Source: Heliomicrobium gestii (GTDB lineage Bacteria; Bacillota; Desulfitobacteriia; Heliobacteriales; Heliobacteriaceae). Taken from it: DNA of 64,000 nucleotides. The position numbers and the translations under genes were made by a program. Within the stretch, counting starts at the first letter, position 1. Each line of letters starts with the position of its first letter. The notes beneath the pieces are model-generated. The model had not been told where the DNA came from, made no database searches, and worked only from the letters and a program-made list of their open reading frames with translations. Positions 1 through 10,280 of this stretch are shown here, piece after piece. The stretch covers positions 62,001 to 126,000 of the forward strand of contig NZ_WXEX01000005.1 of assembly GCF_009877435.1 (NCBI RefSeq). The letters are read 5' to 3'.

Positions 1-3000
1 CGCCGCGAATGCTCTTGACTGCCGCCGAGACGCCGCCCAGGTACTCGTAGTAGTGGTCGATGTCGACGATGCCCACCTCAGAGGAGTCCACATTCTGGAA
101 GCTCGTGTCCACATTGGAGAGGGCGGAGCGGTAAATCTCGTCGGCTACCTCGCCGCGGACCTGTTTGCCGTAGGCGAAGCCTTTGCGCTTGATGAAGGTG
201 TCGGCCAACTCGCCGGCTTCCTCCCAGGCGCTGTTTTCGACCATCTGGTTGACGTTGCCGCCATAGCTGCCCGGCGCGTTGGAGAAGACGCGCGTCGCCG
301 CCTGTTCGATGGGGATGTTCATCTCCTGGGACTGAGCGAGGGCGTGTTTGCGGATATAGTTCATATCAGAGGATTCGTCGGCGGTGGCCGCCGTTTTGAC
401 CGCCTCGTCGAGAAGTTCCATCTGATTCTGGAAGAGGTCGCGGAAGATGCCGGAGACGGTGACGACCACGTCGATGCGAGGCCGGCCCAACTCCTCCAGG
501 GGGATGAGACGCAAGCGGGTCATGCGGCCCAGGTCGTCGGGCACCGGTTTGACGCCCATCAGCGCCATCGCTTGGGCGATGCCTTCGCCATAGGTCTTGA
601 TGTTGTCGGTTCCCCAGAGGACGACGGCGATCGACTCGGGGTAGGCGCCGTTGGCGTCGTAGAGTTTTTGCAGCATCATCTCGGCGACCCGCTGTCCGGC
701 GCGAACCGCGACAGAGGTGGGGATCGCCTGGGGATCGAGGGCATGGATGTTGTGGCCCGTCGGCAGCGTCTTCGGGTTGCGGACGGGGTCGCCGCCCGGT
801 CCCGGCTTGATGTACTCGCCGTCAAGGGCCTTAATGAGGCCGTTGACCTCTTCGGCGAGAATGATGTCCTTGAGGACATCCTGCAAGTAGACGAAGGTGC
901 GCGCCGCCGCCGTGATGTCGACTTCCACGCCGCTCTGCACCCGTTCGAGGAGGAAGGCCTGCATGGCCTTGGCGGCGATCGTTTCCGACTTGCCGCGCAG
1001 GAAGCTGAACCGTCCGCGCTCATCTTTCTGGAGAAACTCGGCGATCATCTTCTGGATCCCCTGCTGCACCGCCTGGCGCACCACTTCCAGCTTTTCGATA
1101 GACGCCTGTTCGCCCAGCTCTGCGCGCCGCTCCAGGTCGTTGAAGGGGATGCCCATGGCCTCGGAGGCGAGGGCGGCCAGGGAGCGGATGCCTTTTTCCG
1201 GGCGGTCAAAGTAACTGATGGCCGAGAGATAGTCGCCCAGGGTCTGGGCCTGGGGCGCCTCACCGAGGATGTGCAGGCCCGTCGGGATGAGGCGGTTTTC
1301 CAGATCGGTCAGGTAGACGTAAAGCTTGCCGATGAACTCCTGGCCCGGTTCTTTCGTCAGCGGCACATCCTTGTCGAGGTGCAGGGCCAGGACTTTTTCG
1401 ATGATCGTCTCCAGGATCGACTCGCCGCGGGCGTTGTGGCGGTTTTCCCCCCACATGCTGATCAGGTCCTTCAGATCCCGCAGGTCCTTGTAGAGGCCGG
1501 CGTTCTCCGCCGGCGGCGTCAGGTAGGAGACAAGGGTGGCGGCGCTTCGCCGTTTGGCGATGGTCGCCTCAGAGGGGTTGTTGACGCTGTAGAGGTAGAA
1601 GTTGGGCACCGGTCCCAGCAGACGGTCTGGCCAGCAGTACTCGGTCATGCCCACCTGGTGTCCGGGCATGAACTCCAGGGCGCCGTGGGTGCCGAAGTGG
1701 AGCAGCGCGTCGGCCTGGTAGACCTTGTCGAGCCAGCGGTAGAAGGTGGCGAAGCCGTGGTGGGGACAGGCGTTGCGGGTGAAGAGCAGTTTGATCGGGT
1801 CGCTCTCATAACCGAAAGAGGGCTGCACGCCGATAAAGACGTTGCCGAGACGGCGGCCAAAGACGAGCAGGTCCTGGCCGTCTGTGTTCAGTTCGCCCGG
1901 CGCCGGTCCCCAGGTGTCGGCGATCTGTTTCCAGTAGGGGTTGATCTTCTCGTACTCTTCCACAGTCACGCGGCCGCCCACATGCAGGTTGGCCGAAGGG
2001 AGCATGGACTCCTCGTCTTCGATGATCATCTTGATCAGCGCTTCGGGGCTCTCGGGAAGCTCGACCGTGTACCCTTCCTCGCGGAGGCGGCAGAGTAGGT
2101 TGTAAAGGGATTTGAAGACGTCCAGATAGGCGGCCGTCCCCACGTTCCCCTTGTCCGGCGGGAAGCTGAAGAGGACGATGCCCAGCTTTTTGTCGGCTTT
2201 CGCCGTCGTGCGCAGCCGGATCATGCGCCGCATCCGTTCGGTCAGCAGTTCGATCCGCTCGGGGATGGGAATCGCCTTGGAGGCGCCGTGAACGGCGTAA
2301 CCGCTGTAGACGGTGGGGGCGACGAGGCCGTCCAATTCGGGGATGGCCACGTTCAAGGCGACCTGGACCGGGTTGAGGCCCGACAGGTCGGACTTCCACT
2401 CGTCGATGGTTTGAAACTCCAGGGGGATGGCCGAGAGGTAGGGCACGCCGAGGGCCGAGAGGACCTTGACGGCGCTTTCGGCGTCATTGGAGGCCGGGCC
2501 GCCGACGAGGCTGAAGGAGGTGAGGGTGATCACACCGTCAACCTGGCGCAGGTCGCCTTTGCCCATGAACATGTGCTCCACCACATGGCGGTAGTCGAGT
2601 CCCTTGGCGATGCCGGGGACGACGCCAAGCCCCTTCGCTTCGAGGGAGCGGATGACCGCGTCGTAATGGTCATGGTTGTCGGCGAGGAGGCTCGTGCGCA
2701 GGACGATCAGGCCGACGCGCAGTTCCGACGGCGCGTGACGGCGATACCACTCCTCATACTCGGCGCGGCTGGTGAACCAGCAGTCCGAATCGGGATGGTA
2801 GATCCCCTCTTCAGCGTATTCGACCGGGGCGTCAAAGGAGATGTCCGCTTCCGGCGCAAAGTACTGTTTCGCCAGCATGAGCACCATGTTGCCCAGGTTT
2901 TTCGGCGATCCGTTGAGCCAGTAGAGGTAGCAGAGCATGTAGGAACGCAGGTCCTGCATCTTGCCGGGTATGTATTTTAAGAGTTTGGGCACGGTGCGGA

Positions 3001-3463
3001 CGAGGGTCATCATCACGTCCGTGTTCATGGGCGGACCGGATTTTTTAGTTTGCGCTTCTTCTGTGTCGGTCGTCTTCTTGAAGCGCTTAATAATGTTCAT
3101 GTATTCGTTGGACTGTTCGCTGCCCATCTTGAAACCGCCCATGCGGGTCAGCTTCATCAGTTCCGGCATGGCGTTGACGACGACCACCGCCGGCACCTGC
3201 TGGCCTTCCTTGCGGATCACGTCGGCGATGGTGCGGGCGATGTCGTCGACAAAGACGTGACCGACGAAGAGCAGGTCGGCGTTCAGCACGGCTTGACGGA
3301 ACTCTTCGATCTTGGCCTTCTCTTTCAGCTCGTGCACGCAGAAGGAGGTGACGCTGATCTCGATGGGTTGGGTGCGATTGCTCGCCTCGATGGATCGGCT
3401 GAATGCGCTGCAGATCTGCCGTTCCAGATAGACATGGACAAACCGCATGACCTTTTTCGACAT
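1..3463 (-). CDS. bchH: Magnesium chelatase subunit H (partial, C-terminus beyond window)
   Basis: BchH is the large porphyrin-binding subunit of Mg-chelatase, which inserts Mg2+ into protoporphyrin IX with BchI and BchD. About 1,154 codons read open from an ATG at 3463 to the window edge, near the family's usual 1,200-1,300 residues, so only the C-terminus is missing. The translation begins MSKKVMRFVHVYLERQICSA and contains family-typical stretches such as ADALLHFGTHGALEFMPGHQ and a GTDNIKTYGEG region. An AGGGGGG ribosome site lies 6-7 bases before the ATG. It follows bchD by 13 bases and is the last visible gene of the bchM-E-L-N-B-I-D-H run. Confidence 0.95.
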   Translation of the reverse strand, partial: MSKKVMRFVHVYLERQICSAFSRSIEASNRTQPIEISVTSFCVHELKEKAKIEEFRQAVLNADLLFVGHVFVDDIARTIADVIRKEGQQVPAVVVVNAMPELMKLTRMGGFKMGSEQSNEYMNIIKRFKKTTDTEEAQTKKSGPPMNTDVMMTLVRTVPKLLKYIPGKMQDLRSYMLCYLYWLNGSPKNLGNMVLMLAKQYFAPEADISFDAPVEYAEEGIYHPDSDCWFTSRAEYEEWYRRHAPSELRVGLIVLRTSLLADNHDHYDAVIRSLEAKGLGVVPGIAKGLDYRHVVEHMFMGKGDLRQVDGVITLTSFSLVGGPASNDAESAVKVLSALGVPYLSAIPLEFQTIDEWKSDLSGLNPVQVALNVAIPELDGLVAPTVYSGYAVHGASKAIPIPERIELLTERMRRMIRLRTTAKADKKLGIVLFSFPPDKGNVGTAAYLDVFKSLYNLLCRLREEGYTVELPESPEALIKMIIEDEESMLPSANLHVGGRVTVEEYEKINPYWKQIADTWGPAPGELNTDGQDLLVFGRRLGNVFIGVQPSFGYESDPIKLLFTRNACPHHGFATFYRWLDKVYQADALLHFGTHGALEFMPGHQVGMTEYCWPDRLLGPVPNFYLYSVNNPSEATIAKRRSAATLVSYLTPPAENAGLYKDLRDLKDLISMWGENRHNARGESILETIIEKVLALHLDKDVPLTKEPGQEFIGKLYVYLTDLENRLIPTGLHILGEAPQAQTLGDYLSAISYFDRPEKGIRSLAALASEAMGIPFNDLERRAELGEQASIEKLEVVRQAVQQGIQKMIAEFLQKDERGRFSFLRGKSETIAAKAMQAFLLERVQSGVEVDITAAARTFVYLQDVLKDIILAEEVNGLIKALDGEYIKPGPGGDPVRNPKTLPTGHNIHALDPQAIPTSVAVRAGQRVAEMMLQKLYDANGAYPESIAVVLWGTDNIKTYGEGIAQAMALMGVKPVPDDLGRMTRLRLIPLEELGRPRIDVVVTVSGIFRDLFQNQMELLDEAVKTAATADESSDMNYIRKHALAQSQEMNIPIEQAATRVFSNAPGSYGGNVNQMVENSAWEEAGELADTFIKRKGFAYGKQVRGEVADEIYRSALSNVDTSFQNVDSSEVGIVDIDHYYEYLGGVSAAVKSIRG

Positions 3464-3476
3464 AGACTATCCCCCC

Positions 3477-5471
3477 TTATTTCCGCAGCGCGTGCACGCC
3501 GCTCTTGACCGTCTCGGCGAGCGTCGTCGCCGACATCTTGGGCAGGTAGTAGTACTGGCCGAAGGCCGCTCCTGCGATCTTTTCGGCAAATCCGGTGGAG
3601 GTGAATTTGTTGGCCGTATCGATGACGAGCAAGGAAAAGCCTTGTTCGGGAATCTTGCGGCTGATGGCCAGGATCTCCTCGTTCAGTTCCTCCCGCTTTT
3701 TCGGTCCCTCCTCCGGGTTGAGGGGGATGTTGCCGCGGCCGTCGGTGATCAGGGTGATGATCACCTGACCGACATCGCTGCCGATGCTCTTGACACCCAG
3801 TTCAAGGGCTTGGGCGATGGCGTCGGCCAGGGGCGATCCGCCGCCGACGGGCACTTGATCGAAGCGCTTCTTGGCCAACTCGACGCTGCGGGTCGGCGGC
3901 ACGATGACCTCGGCCTTCTGGCCGCGGAAGATGATCATGCCTACCTTGTCGCGGTTGACATAGGCTTCATTCAACAGCACCGAGACGGCGCCTTTGGCGC
4001 TGCTCATCCGGTTGAAAGCCATGCTGCCGCTGGCGTCGACGACAAAAATGATCAGGGCGCCCGATTTGCGGACGAACTGTTTGGCCCGCAGGTCTGAATC
4101 GGTGACGATGACTTCGCGGTTGCCGAACTTGCCGGAACGTCGCCGCTCCTGCTGGTAGGGCGCCGCCGCCCGCAAGGTGGCGTCGACGGCGATCCGCGAG
4201 GGCTTGCCCGGCGGCGGCAGGAGCGCGCGGGTATAGCGACCGCGTTCCATGCTCTTCTGTTTGCCGTGGGCGCCGCCGCGGGCTTGCCGTTGCGCCTTGT
4301 TCTGCAAGGAGAGCAGTTCATCTTCGACAGGCACTTCCTCGGCGTCGAAGAAAAACTCCTCGGGCAGGGTCATCGTCTGCTCGTCATTGGGCGCGTCCGG
4401 CGGCGGGTCGTCTTTGTCATCCTTGTCTGGCTCCGGCGGTGGCGGGGGCGGCGGAGGCGGCGGCGGCGGTTGTTGCTCTTCCTCATCGGGAAGGTCAACG
4501 GTCTGCCGTGGCTTGATCACGAACTCCACCGCCAGGGCGAGGTCGATGGGCTCTACCGCCAACCGGCCTTCCAGCGCCGCGTGCGCTTTGGCGAGGCGCA
4601 CGGCGAAGAGGTCGCCCCGGTGACCGGGGACGCCCCGTTTCAACGATTGGCCGATCAGGTAGAGGACCTGACTCTCCGAAATGGTCACCGCAGGCAACCG
4701 TTCACGGGCGCCGTCGATCTTGCGCAGCAGATCGTCCTGCTCGTCGGCGTAGAGCTTTTCAAAGGCATCGGGTTCATCGACAAAGAGCTCCTGGCGGCGC
4801 ATGATCTCGATGCGCTGTTCCAGGTCGTTGATGACGCCGCTGCTCACATGGATGGCGACGCGGTCTGCCAGATGGCCCCGCAGGGCGCCTTCGTCAGGGT
4901 CATAGGTCCCCACCAAGACAAAATCAGAGGGGTATTGAACGGAGATGCCCTCCCGTTCGAGGCGGCAGATCCCCGACATGGCGTCAAAAAGGGAGTTGAC
5001 GAGGCCGTCGTCGAGCAGGTTTAACTGGTCCACGTAGAGCACGCCGCGGTTGGCTTCTCCGATCAGGCCCGGCTGCCAGGCCCGCGCGCCGCCGGCGAGG
5101 GATTGCTCCACATCGATGGCGCCGAGCAGACGGTCTTCCGTGGCGCCGAGGGGAACCTCCATGAAGGGGGCATCCCGCCGGACGACGGAAGGGTTGTTGC
5201 CGATGCCGGTTGCGTCTGCGCTGTACTGTTCCCGGCAGCGGCTGCACCAGCTCGCCGGTTTGTCCGGGTGACAGTGGCAGGGACAGCCGCCGATCTGATC
5301 GATCGGCGGCAGCAGTTCCCGGAGCCCACGGGCCAGGACCGTCTTCCCGGTCCCCCGCGGCCCGGCGATGGCCACCCCTTTTAAGCCCGGATCGACGGCA
5401 ACGAGGAGCAGCGCCCGTTTGATGCCTTCCTGTCCGGTGATGGCCGCCAAGGGCAGGCAGTTTGTCTTCAT
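3477..5471 (-). CDS. bchD: Magnesium chelatase subunit D
   Basis: BchD is the 664-residue AAA+/von Willebrand A subunit that couples the BchI ATPase ring to BchH. Residues 1-330 form an AAA+ module with an intact Walker A (GPRGTGKT near residue 40). The Walker B region reads LYVDQLNLL, with Gln where BchI has Glu, which fits a non-hydrolysing platform. A run of 12 prolines and an Asp/Lys-rich hinge near residues 335-365 leads to a C-terminal vWA domain with the MIDAS motif DASGS. The ATG overlaps the bchI stop as ATGA, which suggests translational coupling and fixed stoichiometry. Confidence 0.96.
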   Translation of the reverse strand: MKTNCLPLAAITGQEGIKRALLLVAVDPGLKGVAIAGPRGTGKTVLARGLRELLPPIDQIGGCPCHCHPDKPASWCSRCREQYSADATGIGNNPSVVRRDAPFMEVPLGATEDRLLGAIDVEQSLAGGARAWQPGLIGEANRGVLYVDQLNLLDDGLVNSLFDAMSGICRLEREGISVQYPSDFVLVGTYDPDEGALRGHLADRVAIHVSSGVINDLEQRIEIMRRQELFVDEPDAFEKLYADEQDDLLRKIDGARERLPAVTISESQVLYLIGQSLKRGVPGHRGDLFAVRLAKAHAALEGRLAVEPIDLALAVEFVIKPRQTVDLPDEEEQQPPPPPPPPPPPPEPDKDDKDDPPPDAPNDEQTMTLPEEFFFDAEEVPVEDELLSLQNKAQRQARGGAHGKQKSMERGRYTRALLPPPGKPSRIAVDATLRAAAPYQQERRRSGKFGNREVIVTDSDLRAKQFVRKSGALIIFVVDASGSMAFNRMSSAKGAVSVLLNEAYVNRDKVGMIIFRGQKAEVIVPPTRSVELAKKRFDQVPVGGGSPLADAIAQALELGVKSIGSDVGQVIITLITDGRGNIPLNPEEGPKKREELNEEILAISRKIPEQGFSLLVIDTANKFTSTGFAEKIAGAAFGQYYYLPKMSATTLAETVKSGVHALRK

Positions 5472-6565
5472 GCTCCCGCCTTCTCAACTCCAAAGATCTG
5501 GGCCACTTTTTCCTGCACGCGACGACCGTTGTCCATCGTCGCCAAGGGGTCTTTGCGCAGGCGGTGACGCAGGCCGAGGACGGCAATGCGGGCCACATCG
5601 TCGTCACAGACTTCGGTCCGGCCTTCAAAGGCGGCCAAGGCTTTGGCGGTCCGGGCCAGGACCAGTTCGCCCCGGTGTCCGTCGATCTCCAGTTCGATGC
5701 AGAGTTGGGCGATCTTCAAGAGGACGTCGTCGCCAACGGTCACATCGCCCAGAATCTCTTTGGCCCGGGTGATCTTGGCTTGCAGGTCGGCCTGGGGCGC
5801 TTCGAATTTTTCAATGAAGGTCTCCGGTTCGTTGTCAAAATCGCTGCGGCTGCGGATGATGGCGACACGCTTCTGGGCATCGCGCAGTGTGCGAATCTGG
5901 GCGTGGAGACCAAAACGGTCGAGCAACTGGGGACGCAGTTCCCCCTCTTCCGGGTTGCCTGAGCCGACGAGGACGAAGCGGGCTGGGTGGCGGATGCTGA
6001 TGCCTTCCCGTTCAACCACGTTGACGCCGGACGCGGCGCTGTCCAACAGGACGTCGACGAGGTGATCGTCGAGGAGGTTGACTTCATCGACATAGAGAAA
6101 GCCGCGGTTGGCTTGCGCCAGGAGGCCCGGTTCAAAGGCCTTGACCCCTTCCGCCAGCGCCTTTTGGATATCGATGGTGCCGCAGACGCGGTCTTCTGTC
6201 GCCCCGAGCGGGAGGTCGACGACGCGGGTCTTGCGGTAGGTCATCGGCAACGCTTCCCCTGCCGCCGTTCGTTCCCGGCAACTGGGACACATCTCACTCG
6301 TTTTTTCCGGGTGGCACCCGAAGGGACAATCGGCCACCGAAGGCACTTCCGGCAGCAGTTCAGCCAGGGCGCGGACCGTCGTCGACTTGCCCGTCCCCCG
6401 ATCGCCCATGATCATGACGCCGCCGACGCGCGGGTCGATCACGTTCAGGATGAGGGCCAGTTTCATCTCTTCCTGGCCGATGATCGCCGTAAAGGGATAG
6501 GTCGGCACTTTGATCTGCGCCGGCTGCCGCCGTTCGCTATGGTTCGATGGTTGCGCTTGTGTCAT
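5468..6565 (-). CDS. bchI: Magnesium chelatase ATPase subunit I
   Basis: BchI is the AAA+ motor of Mg-chelatase, about 365 residues. It has Walker [10 protein letters not shown], a Cys-containing insert (CPFGCHPEK...CPSC) like the one in BchD, and a complete Walker B (LYVDEVNLL). I chose the ATG at 6565 because GGGAGG lies about 10 bases upstream; an in-frame TTG eight codons earlier would place that ribosome site inside the gene. bchB ends 24 bases upstream and bchD overlaps by 4 bases downstream, so the three chelatase genes are consecutive. Confidence 0.96.
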   Translation of the reverse strand: MTQAQPSNHSERRQPAQIKVPTYPFTAIIGQEEMKLALILNVIDPRVGGVMIMGDRGTGKSTTVRALAELLPEVPSVADCPFGCHPEKTSEMCPSCRERTAAGEALPMTYRKTRVVDLPLGATEDRVCGTIDIQKALAEGVKAFEPGLLAQANRGFLYVDEVNLLDDHLVDVLLDSAASGVNVVEREGISIRHPARFVLVGSGNPEEGELRPQLLDRFGLHAQIRTLRDAQKRVAIIRSRSDFDNEPETFIEKFEAPQADLQAKITRAKEILGDVTVGDDVLLKIAQLCIELEIDGHRGELVLARTAKALAAFEGRTEVCDDDVARIAVLGLRHRLRKDPLATMDNGRRVQEKVAQIFGVEKAGA

Positions 6566-6589
6566 CGGTATATTTCCTCCCGTCGGCAA

Positions 6590-8140
6590 TTACCGGTTGC
6601 CCTGATTTCCCTTGCTCTCGAAGTAAGCCTTGGCGGCGTAGATCACGTCCAGCGTGACCTCGCTGCAACCTTGTTCGCGGGCATAGTTCTCGGTATTGCG
6701 CTGCACTTTTCCTCGTACAAAAAAGGGCACCTGCTTCAAGGCCTTGAGGGCCTCGGCGTCCCAATGCATTTCATCGGCGCCAGCAGCCGTTCCAGCGGCT
6801 GCTGTAGAAACTGCCGTCGCGGCGGCCGTTGTTTCCATCTGGCTTTCCGAAGTGGTATCTTCCCCGAACATGTTGACCAGGTGCTCTTCCAGGCCGAGTT
6901 TGATCGTCTGGTTGATCGTATCGAGAAGGCGGGTCATCCCCCGGTAGCCGAGGACGGGCGCCGGAAAGAGCGGGAAGTTGAGGATATGGGCGGGGCTGCT
7001 GATGACGATGCAGGGCAGGTCATACCGCGCAGCGCTGTGCCGCTCCATCTGGGTGCCGAAGACGATGTCCGGCTGGGTGTCGCGGATTTTGCGGCTCACG
7101 GCCTGGAAGTCGTCACAGACGAAGGCCTCATCAGTCAAACCGGCGACAGACTCGGTAAATTCGTCCTTCCATGCCGTCATATAGGTGCCGGCCCAGATCA
7201 CCTGCACGCCGATCTCGCGCAACAGGTGGGTGGCGCCGACGGCATGGCTGTAGTCGCCAAAGACAACGGCTCTTTTTCCGAACAGGGACGACAAGGCGTC
7301 GACAGACTTGGTGAAACGGGCCAGCGATCCCGAGGGCGCCAGGTGTTGGCGAATGTACGGCGTCACATCGATGCCGGCTCGTTCGCCGAGGGCGCGCAGG
7401 AATTGTCCTGTCTGACGGATGCCCATCGGCGTAATAGACAGGTATTCCATTCCAAAGGTTTTGCGCAGGTATTCGCAGGCCTCACGGCCATATTCGCGGT
7501 AGAGGCAGAGATTCAGGTGCGCGCCCGTCAGGCTGCGCAGCGTCTCCACCGTCGCTCCGTAGGGAATGACGGCGTTGACGCCGATGCCGATCTCCTCCAG
7601 CATCGTCTGCATTTCCTTCAGATCGTGGATCTGGTGGAAACCGAGGTAGGAAGGTCCGATCAGGTTGACAGTGAAGCGCTCCGTCTTCGGCTGTTCGACA
7701 GCAAACTCAGCAACGATCTGGGCCAGGAAGTCGTCCATGGCGAAGTGCTCCAGGTCCCGGAAGGCGTTTACCCGCGGCACGATCAGCTTCGCCTTGGTCT
7801 GGCGGCCGAGGCTGCGGGCCACGGCCAGAAGGTCTTCCTGCAACAGCGTCGACGAGCAGGTCGGCGTGATGACGATCACGTCAGGCTGGTGCTGCGCCTC
7901 CACACGCCGCACCGTCTCGACAAGGCGGGCTCTCGAGCCCTGCGCCATCTCCCGCCGCCCGATGGGCGACAAGGTGAAGGGCGGGAGCTTGTCAAAGCGT
8001 TCCAGCATGGAAAACATGACATTGATATAACCGTCGCCCTGGGGACCGTGGATCACCGTATGTACCTTCGGCATGCTGCCGGCGACACGGGCGATCCCGG
8101 AGAGGGCGGTTCCTTCATACATCCAGTAGGCGAGTTTCAC
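6590..8140 (-). CDS. bchB: Light-independent protochlorophyllide reductase subunit B
   Basis: BchB pairs with BchN to form the nitrogenase-like catalytic component of dark-operative protochlorophyllide oxidoreductase. The GTG at 8140 overlaps the bchN stop as GTGA and gives the family N-terminus [10 protein letters not shown]. With this start the cluster-ligand aspartate of GPQGDGY is residue 36, the canonical number; a GTG three codons upstream (8149) is the alternative. The nitrogenase-like core contains [14 protein letters not shown] Thr/Ala-rich linker precedes the C-terminal domain ([14 protein letters not shown]...[14 protein letters not shown]). About 516 residues, normal for the family. 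Confidence 0.96.
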   Translation of the reverse strand: MKLAYWMYEGTALSGIARVAGSMPKVHTVIHGPQGDGYINVMFSMLERFDKLPPFTLSPIGRREMAQGSRARLVETVRRVEAQHQPDVIVITPTCSSTLLQEDLLAVARSLGRQTKAKLIVPRVNAFRDLEHFAMDDFLAQIVAEFAVEQPKTERFTVNLIGPSYLGFHQIHDLKEMQTMLEEIGIGVNAVIPYGATVETLRSLTGAHLNLCLYREYGREACEYLRKTFGMEYLSITPMGIRQTGQFLRALGERAGIDVTPYIRQHLAPSGSLARFTKSVDALSSLFGKRAVVFGDYSHAVGATHLLREIGVQVIWAGTYMTAWKDEFTESVAGLTDEAFVCDDFQAVSRKIRDTQPDIVFGTQMERHSAARYDLPCIVISSPAHILNFPLFPAPVLGYRGMTRLLDTINQTIKLGLEEHLVNMFGEDTTSESQMETTAAATAVSTAAAGTAAGADEMHWDAEALKALKQVPFFVRGKVQRNTENYAREQGCSEVTLDVIYAAKAYFESKGNQGNR

Positions 8141-9468
8141 GAGATCCACCCCGCTTCCGCCCAGCCCTGATCGAGCAGGGCCTGCCGCTTCATCAGCGGT
8201 TTTACAAAGAGTTTGATCAGATCGATGGCATTGACGAAACCATGAATCTGGGCAAAGGTGAATTCAATCGACCATGCCGTCGTATACCCAGCCGCCTCCA
8301 GGGGGTTGCAGATGCCCAGCCCGGCGACGATCAGATCGGGGCGATACCGGTCAAGCCGTTCCCGTTGGGCGGCAAAGTTCGGGCTCTCCACAACGGGAAC
8401 GCCTTTTTCCCGCAGCCTGGCGATCTCTTCTTGCAGGTCTTTCGCATGGACATAGGGGGTGCCGGCCTCGACCACCTCAGCGCCACAGGCGGTGAGGAAG
8501 CGGGCCAGGGGAATCTCGAGCAGGTTGTCGCCGAGGAACATGATCCGCTTGCCGCGCAGCAGGGCCAATTGGCTCTCCAGGCCGCGCCAGGTCTGGGCCT
8601 CCCGTTCGGCGACCCCAGAGGCGTCGAGGCCGAACTCGGCGCAGATCGCCTCAAGAAAGCGCGCCGTGCCGTCCGGTCCGATGGGCAATAGGGTGGTCAG
8701 CACCTTGGCGCCCCGTTCCCGGCGAAGGGTCGCCAGGGTATCGCTGAGATAGGGCTGCAAGGGCGCGATGACGGTCTGTTCGTTGATCACCGGCATGTTG
8801 CCCATGTCGCCGCTGGGGAACACGTCGACCCGGTCGAGACCGAGTTGATTAAGCTCCCATTTCAACTGCTGGGTCGTTGAATCGGTGACCGCGCCGACGA
8901 GGACCAGGTTGCGCCGGGGCGCCGCCGGAGCGGTCGCCTTGTTCCCCTCCTCTTTGCCAAAGGAGAACCAGCTTCGTTTCTTCTCTTCCACCACTTCCGC
9001 CTTGGGCGCTTCCCGCGGTACGAAGGGAAGCAACGCGTGGAGGACGGCGTCCTCCCCTTGGGTAAAGGTCCGGTCCAGGCCCGATGTGCTCACCGGCACG
9101 ACGGGGAAACCACAGCGGTTGCTCAGCTCTTTGCTGGCGTTCTCCAGGTCAAGCTTCAAGATATCGCAACTGCAGGTGCTCAACAGGAAGATCACCTTCG
9201 GCTGCCATTCGGCCTTCACGTCGGCGACGACCTTTGCCAACTCCTCCGTCGGGGAAGGCGCCACCAGATCCGACTCCTCCAGGACGGCAAAGCCGAATCG
9301 AGAGTGAGCATAGACCATCACGTCGAGGGCCGTCTGGATAAAATGGGCACAGGTGTGCGTGCCCACGATCAGAAAAAAGGAGTCTTTGATTTTACGATGC
9401 AGCCAGGCGACGCTGGCTATCGGACAGAAGGTGTGGAAGCAGCCGTTTTCCCGTTCGATTCCTTCCAC
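8137..9468 (-). CDS. bchN: Light-independent protochlorophyllide reductase subunit N
   Basis: BchN is the NifD-like partner of BchB and supplies three Cys ligands to the shared [4Fe-4S] cluster. The start is GTG at 9468 with GGGGAGGA 6 bases upstream, inside the 3' end of bchL, so the two genes overlap by 52 bases. The N-terminus carries [17 protein letters not shown] and later [10 protein letters not shown], matching the family's cysteine positions, with a third in [14 protein letters not shown]. Residues near 165-200 hold a charged, Ala/Pro-rich insert (around [15 protein letters not shown]) that breaks the conserved core. 443 residues. Confidence 0.95.
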   Translation of the reverse strand: MEGIERENGCFHTFCPIASVAWLHRKIKDSFFLIVGTHTCAHFIQTALDVMVYAHSRFGFAVLEESDLVAPSPTEELAKVVADVKAEWQPKVIFLLSTCSCDILKLDLENASKELSNRCGFPVVPVSTSGLDRTFTQGEDAVLHALLPFVPREAPKAEVVEEKKRSWFSFGKEEGNKATAPAAPRRNLVLVGAVTDSTTQQLKWELNQLGLDRVDVFPSGDMGNMPVINEQTVIAPLQPYLSDTLATLRRERGAKVLTTLLPIGPDGTARFLEAICAEFGLDASGVAEREAQTWRGLESQLALLRGKRIMFLGDNLLEIPLARFLTACGAEVVEAGTPYVHAKDLQEEIARLREKGVPVVESPNFAAQRERLDRYRPDLIVAGLGICNPLEAAGYTTAWSIEFTFAQIHGFVNAIDLIKLFVKPLMKRQALLDQGWAEAGWIS

Positions 9469-10280
9469 GGCAGGTCCTCCCCTCGAAAGAGTTCAAACAT
9501 CTCCCGGGTGCCGACGGCATTGGGCACAACACCCTCGGGACCACTGAGAAGATAGGCCGCCATCTTGCGAAACTCACTGGTCATCTCGCTGACGGGCTCA
9601 CCCATTTCTTCCAGTTCAAAGAGGGTGTATCCCTTGACGCGGGACTGGCGCACCTCTTCGTTGCGGGGAACAACGCCCATGAGCGGGGCTTCGATCCGCC
9701 GGGTAAAGGTTTCAAGCAGGTCCACCTGGTCGCAACGGTTGCCGATGACACCGGCCAGTTTTACGTCATAACCGGAGGCGTTCTTCTCCACAATACTCTC
9801 GCAGATGCGGTTGGCCGCGAAAAGAGCGTCAAAGTCGTTAGAGGAAACGATACAGGCCAGATCGGCGTACTGCAGCGGCGTTGCAAAGCCGCCACAGACG
9901 ACGTCGCCGAGGACGTCGAAGAGGATCACGTCGTACTTGCTCATGATATCGAGCTTTTCGAGGAGCTTCACCGTCTCGCCGACGACATATCCGCCACAGC
10001 CGCTACCGGCCGGCGGGCCGCCTGTTTCCACGACGCTGACGCCGCCATAACCCTCCACGACCAGATCGGCAGGCTCGATCGATTCATAGTGGTAATTGAA
10101 CTTATCCAGGATCTCCACCACCGTCGGGATCATCCGCCCGGCAATGGTGAAGGTGGAGTCGCTCTTGGGGTCGCAACCGATCTGCAGCACACGGCGGCCG
10201 GACTTGGCGATGGCCACAGCCAGGTTTGACGTAGTCGTCGATTTGCCAACGCCGCCTTTTCCGTATACGGCAATAATCAT
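9417..10280 (-). CDS. bchL: Light-independent protochlorophyllide reductase iron-sulfur ATPase
   Basis: BchL is the NifH-like ATP-dependent reductase that delivers electrons to BchNB. The 287 residues open with [16 protein letters not shown], a deviant Walker A loop. Two cysteines expected to bridge a [4Fe-4S] cluster across the homodimer lie in [12 protein letters not shown] and GDVVCGGF. The C-terminal tail after residue 250 ([19 protein letters not shown]) is longer than in NifH. The ATG overlaps the bchE stop as ATGA. BchX is a close paralogue, but direct adjacency to bchN and bchB favours bchL. Confidence 0.95.
   Translation of the reverse strand: MIIAVYGKGGVGKSTTTSNLAVAIAKSGRRVLQIGCDPKSDSTFTIAGRMIPTVVEILDKFNYHYESIEPADLVVEGYGGVSVVETGGPPAGSGCGGYVVGETVKLLEKLDIMSKYDVILFDVLGDVVCGGFATPLQYADLACIVSSNDFDALFAANRICESIVEKNASGYDVKLAGVIGNRCDQVDLLETFTRRIEAPLMGVVPRNEEVRQSRVKGYTLFELEEMGEPVSEMTSEFRKMAAYLLSGPEGVVPNAVGTREMFELFRGEDLPWKESNGKTAASTPSVR

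Noticed and set aside
53-2098. A 681-codon open frame on the plus strand opposite bchH
   Set aside because: BchH is unmistakable on the minus strand; the antisense frame is kept open by GC-biased third positions and has no family-like sequence.
5987-8170. A 727-codon plus-strand frame opposite bchI and bchB
   Set aside because: It spans two well-identified minus-strand genes, so it is a codon-bias artefact.
9417-10280. BchX (chlorophyllide reductase) instead of BchL
   Set aside because: Adjacency to bchN and bchB and the absence of bchY/bchZ make BchL the better call.
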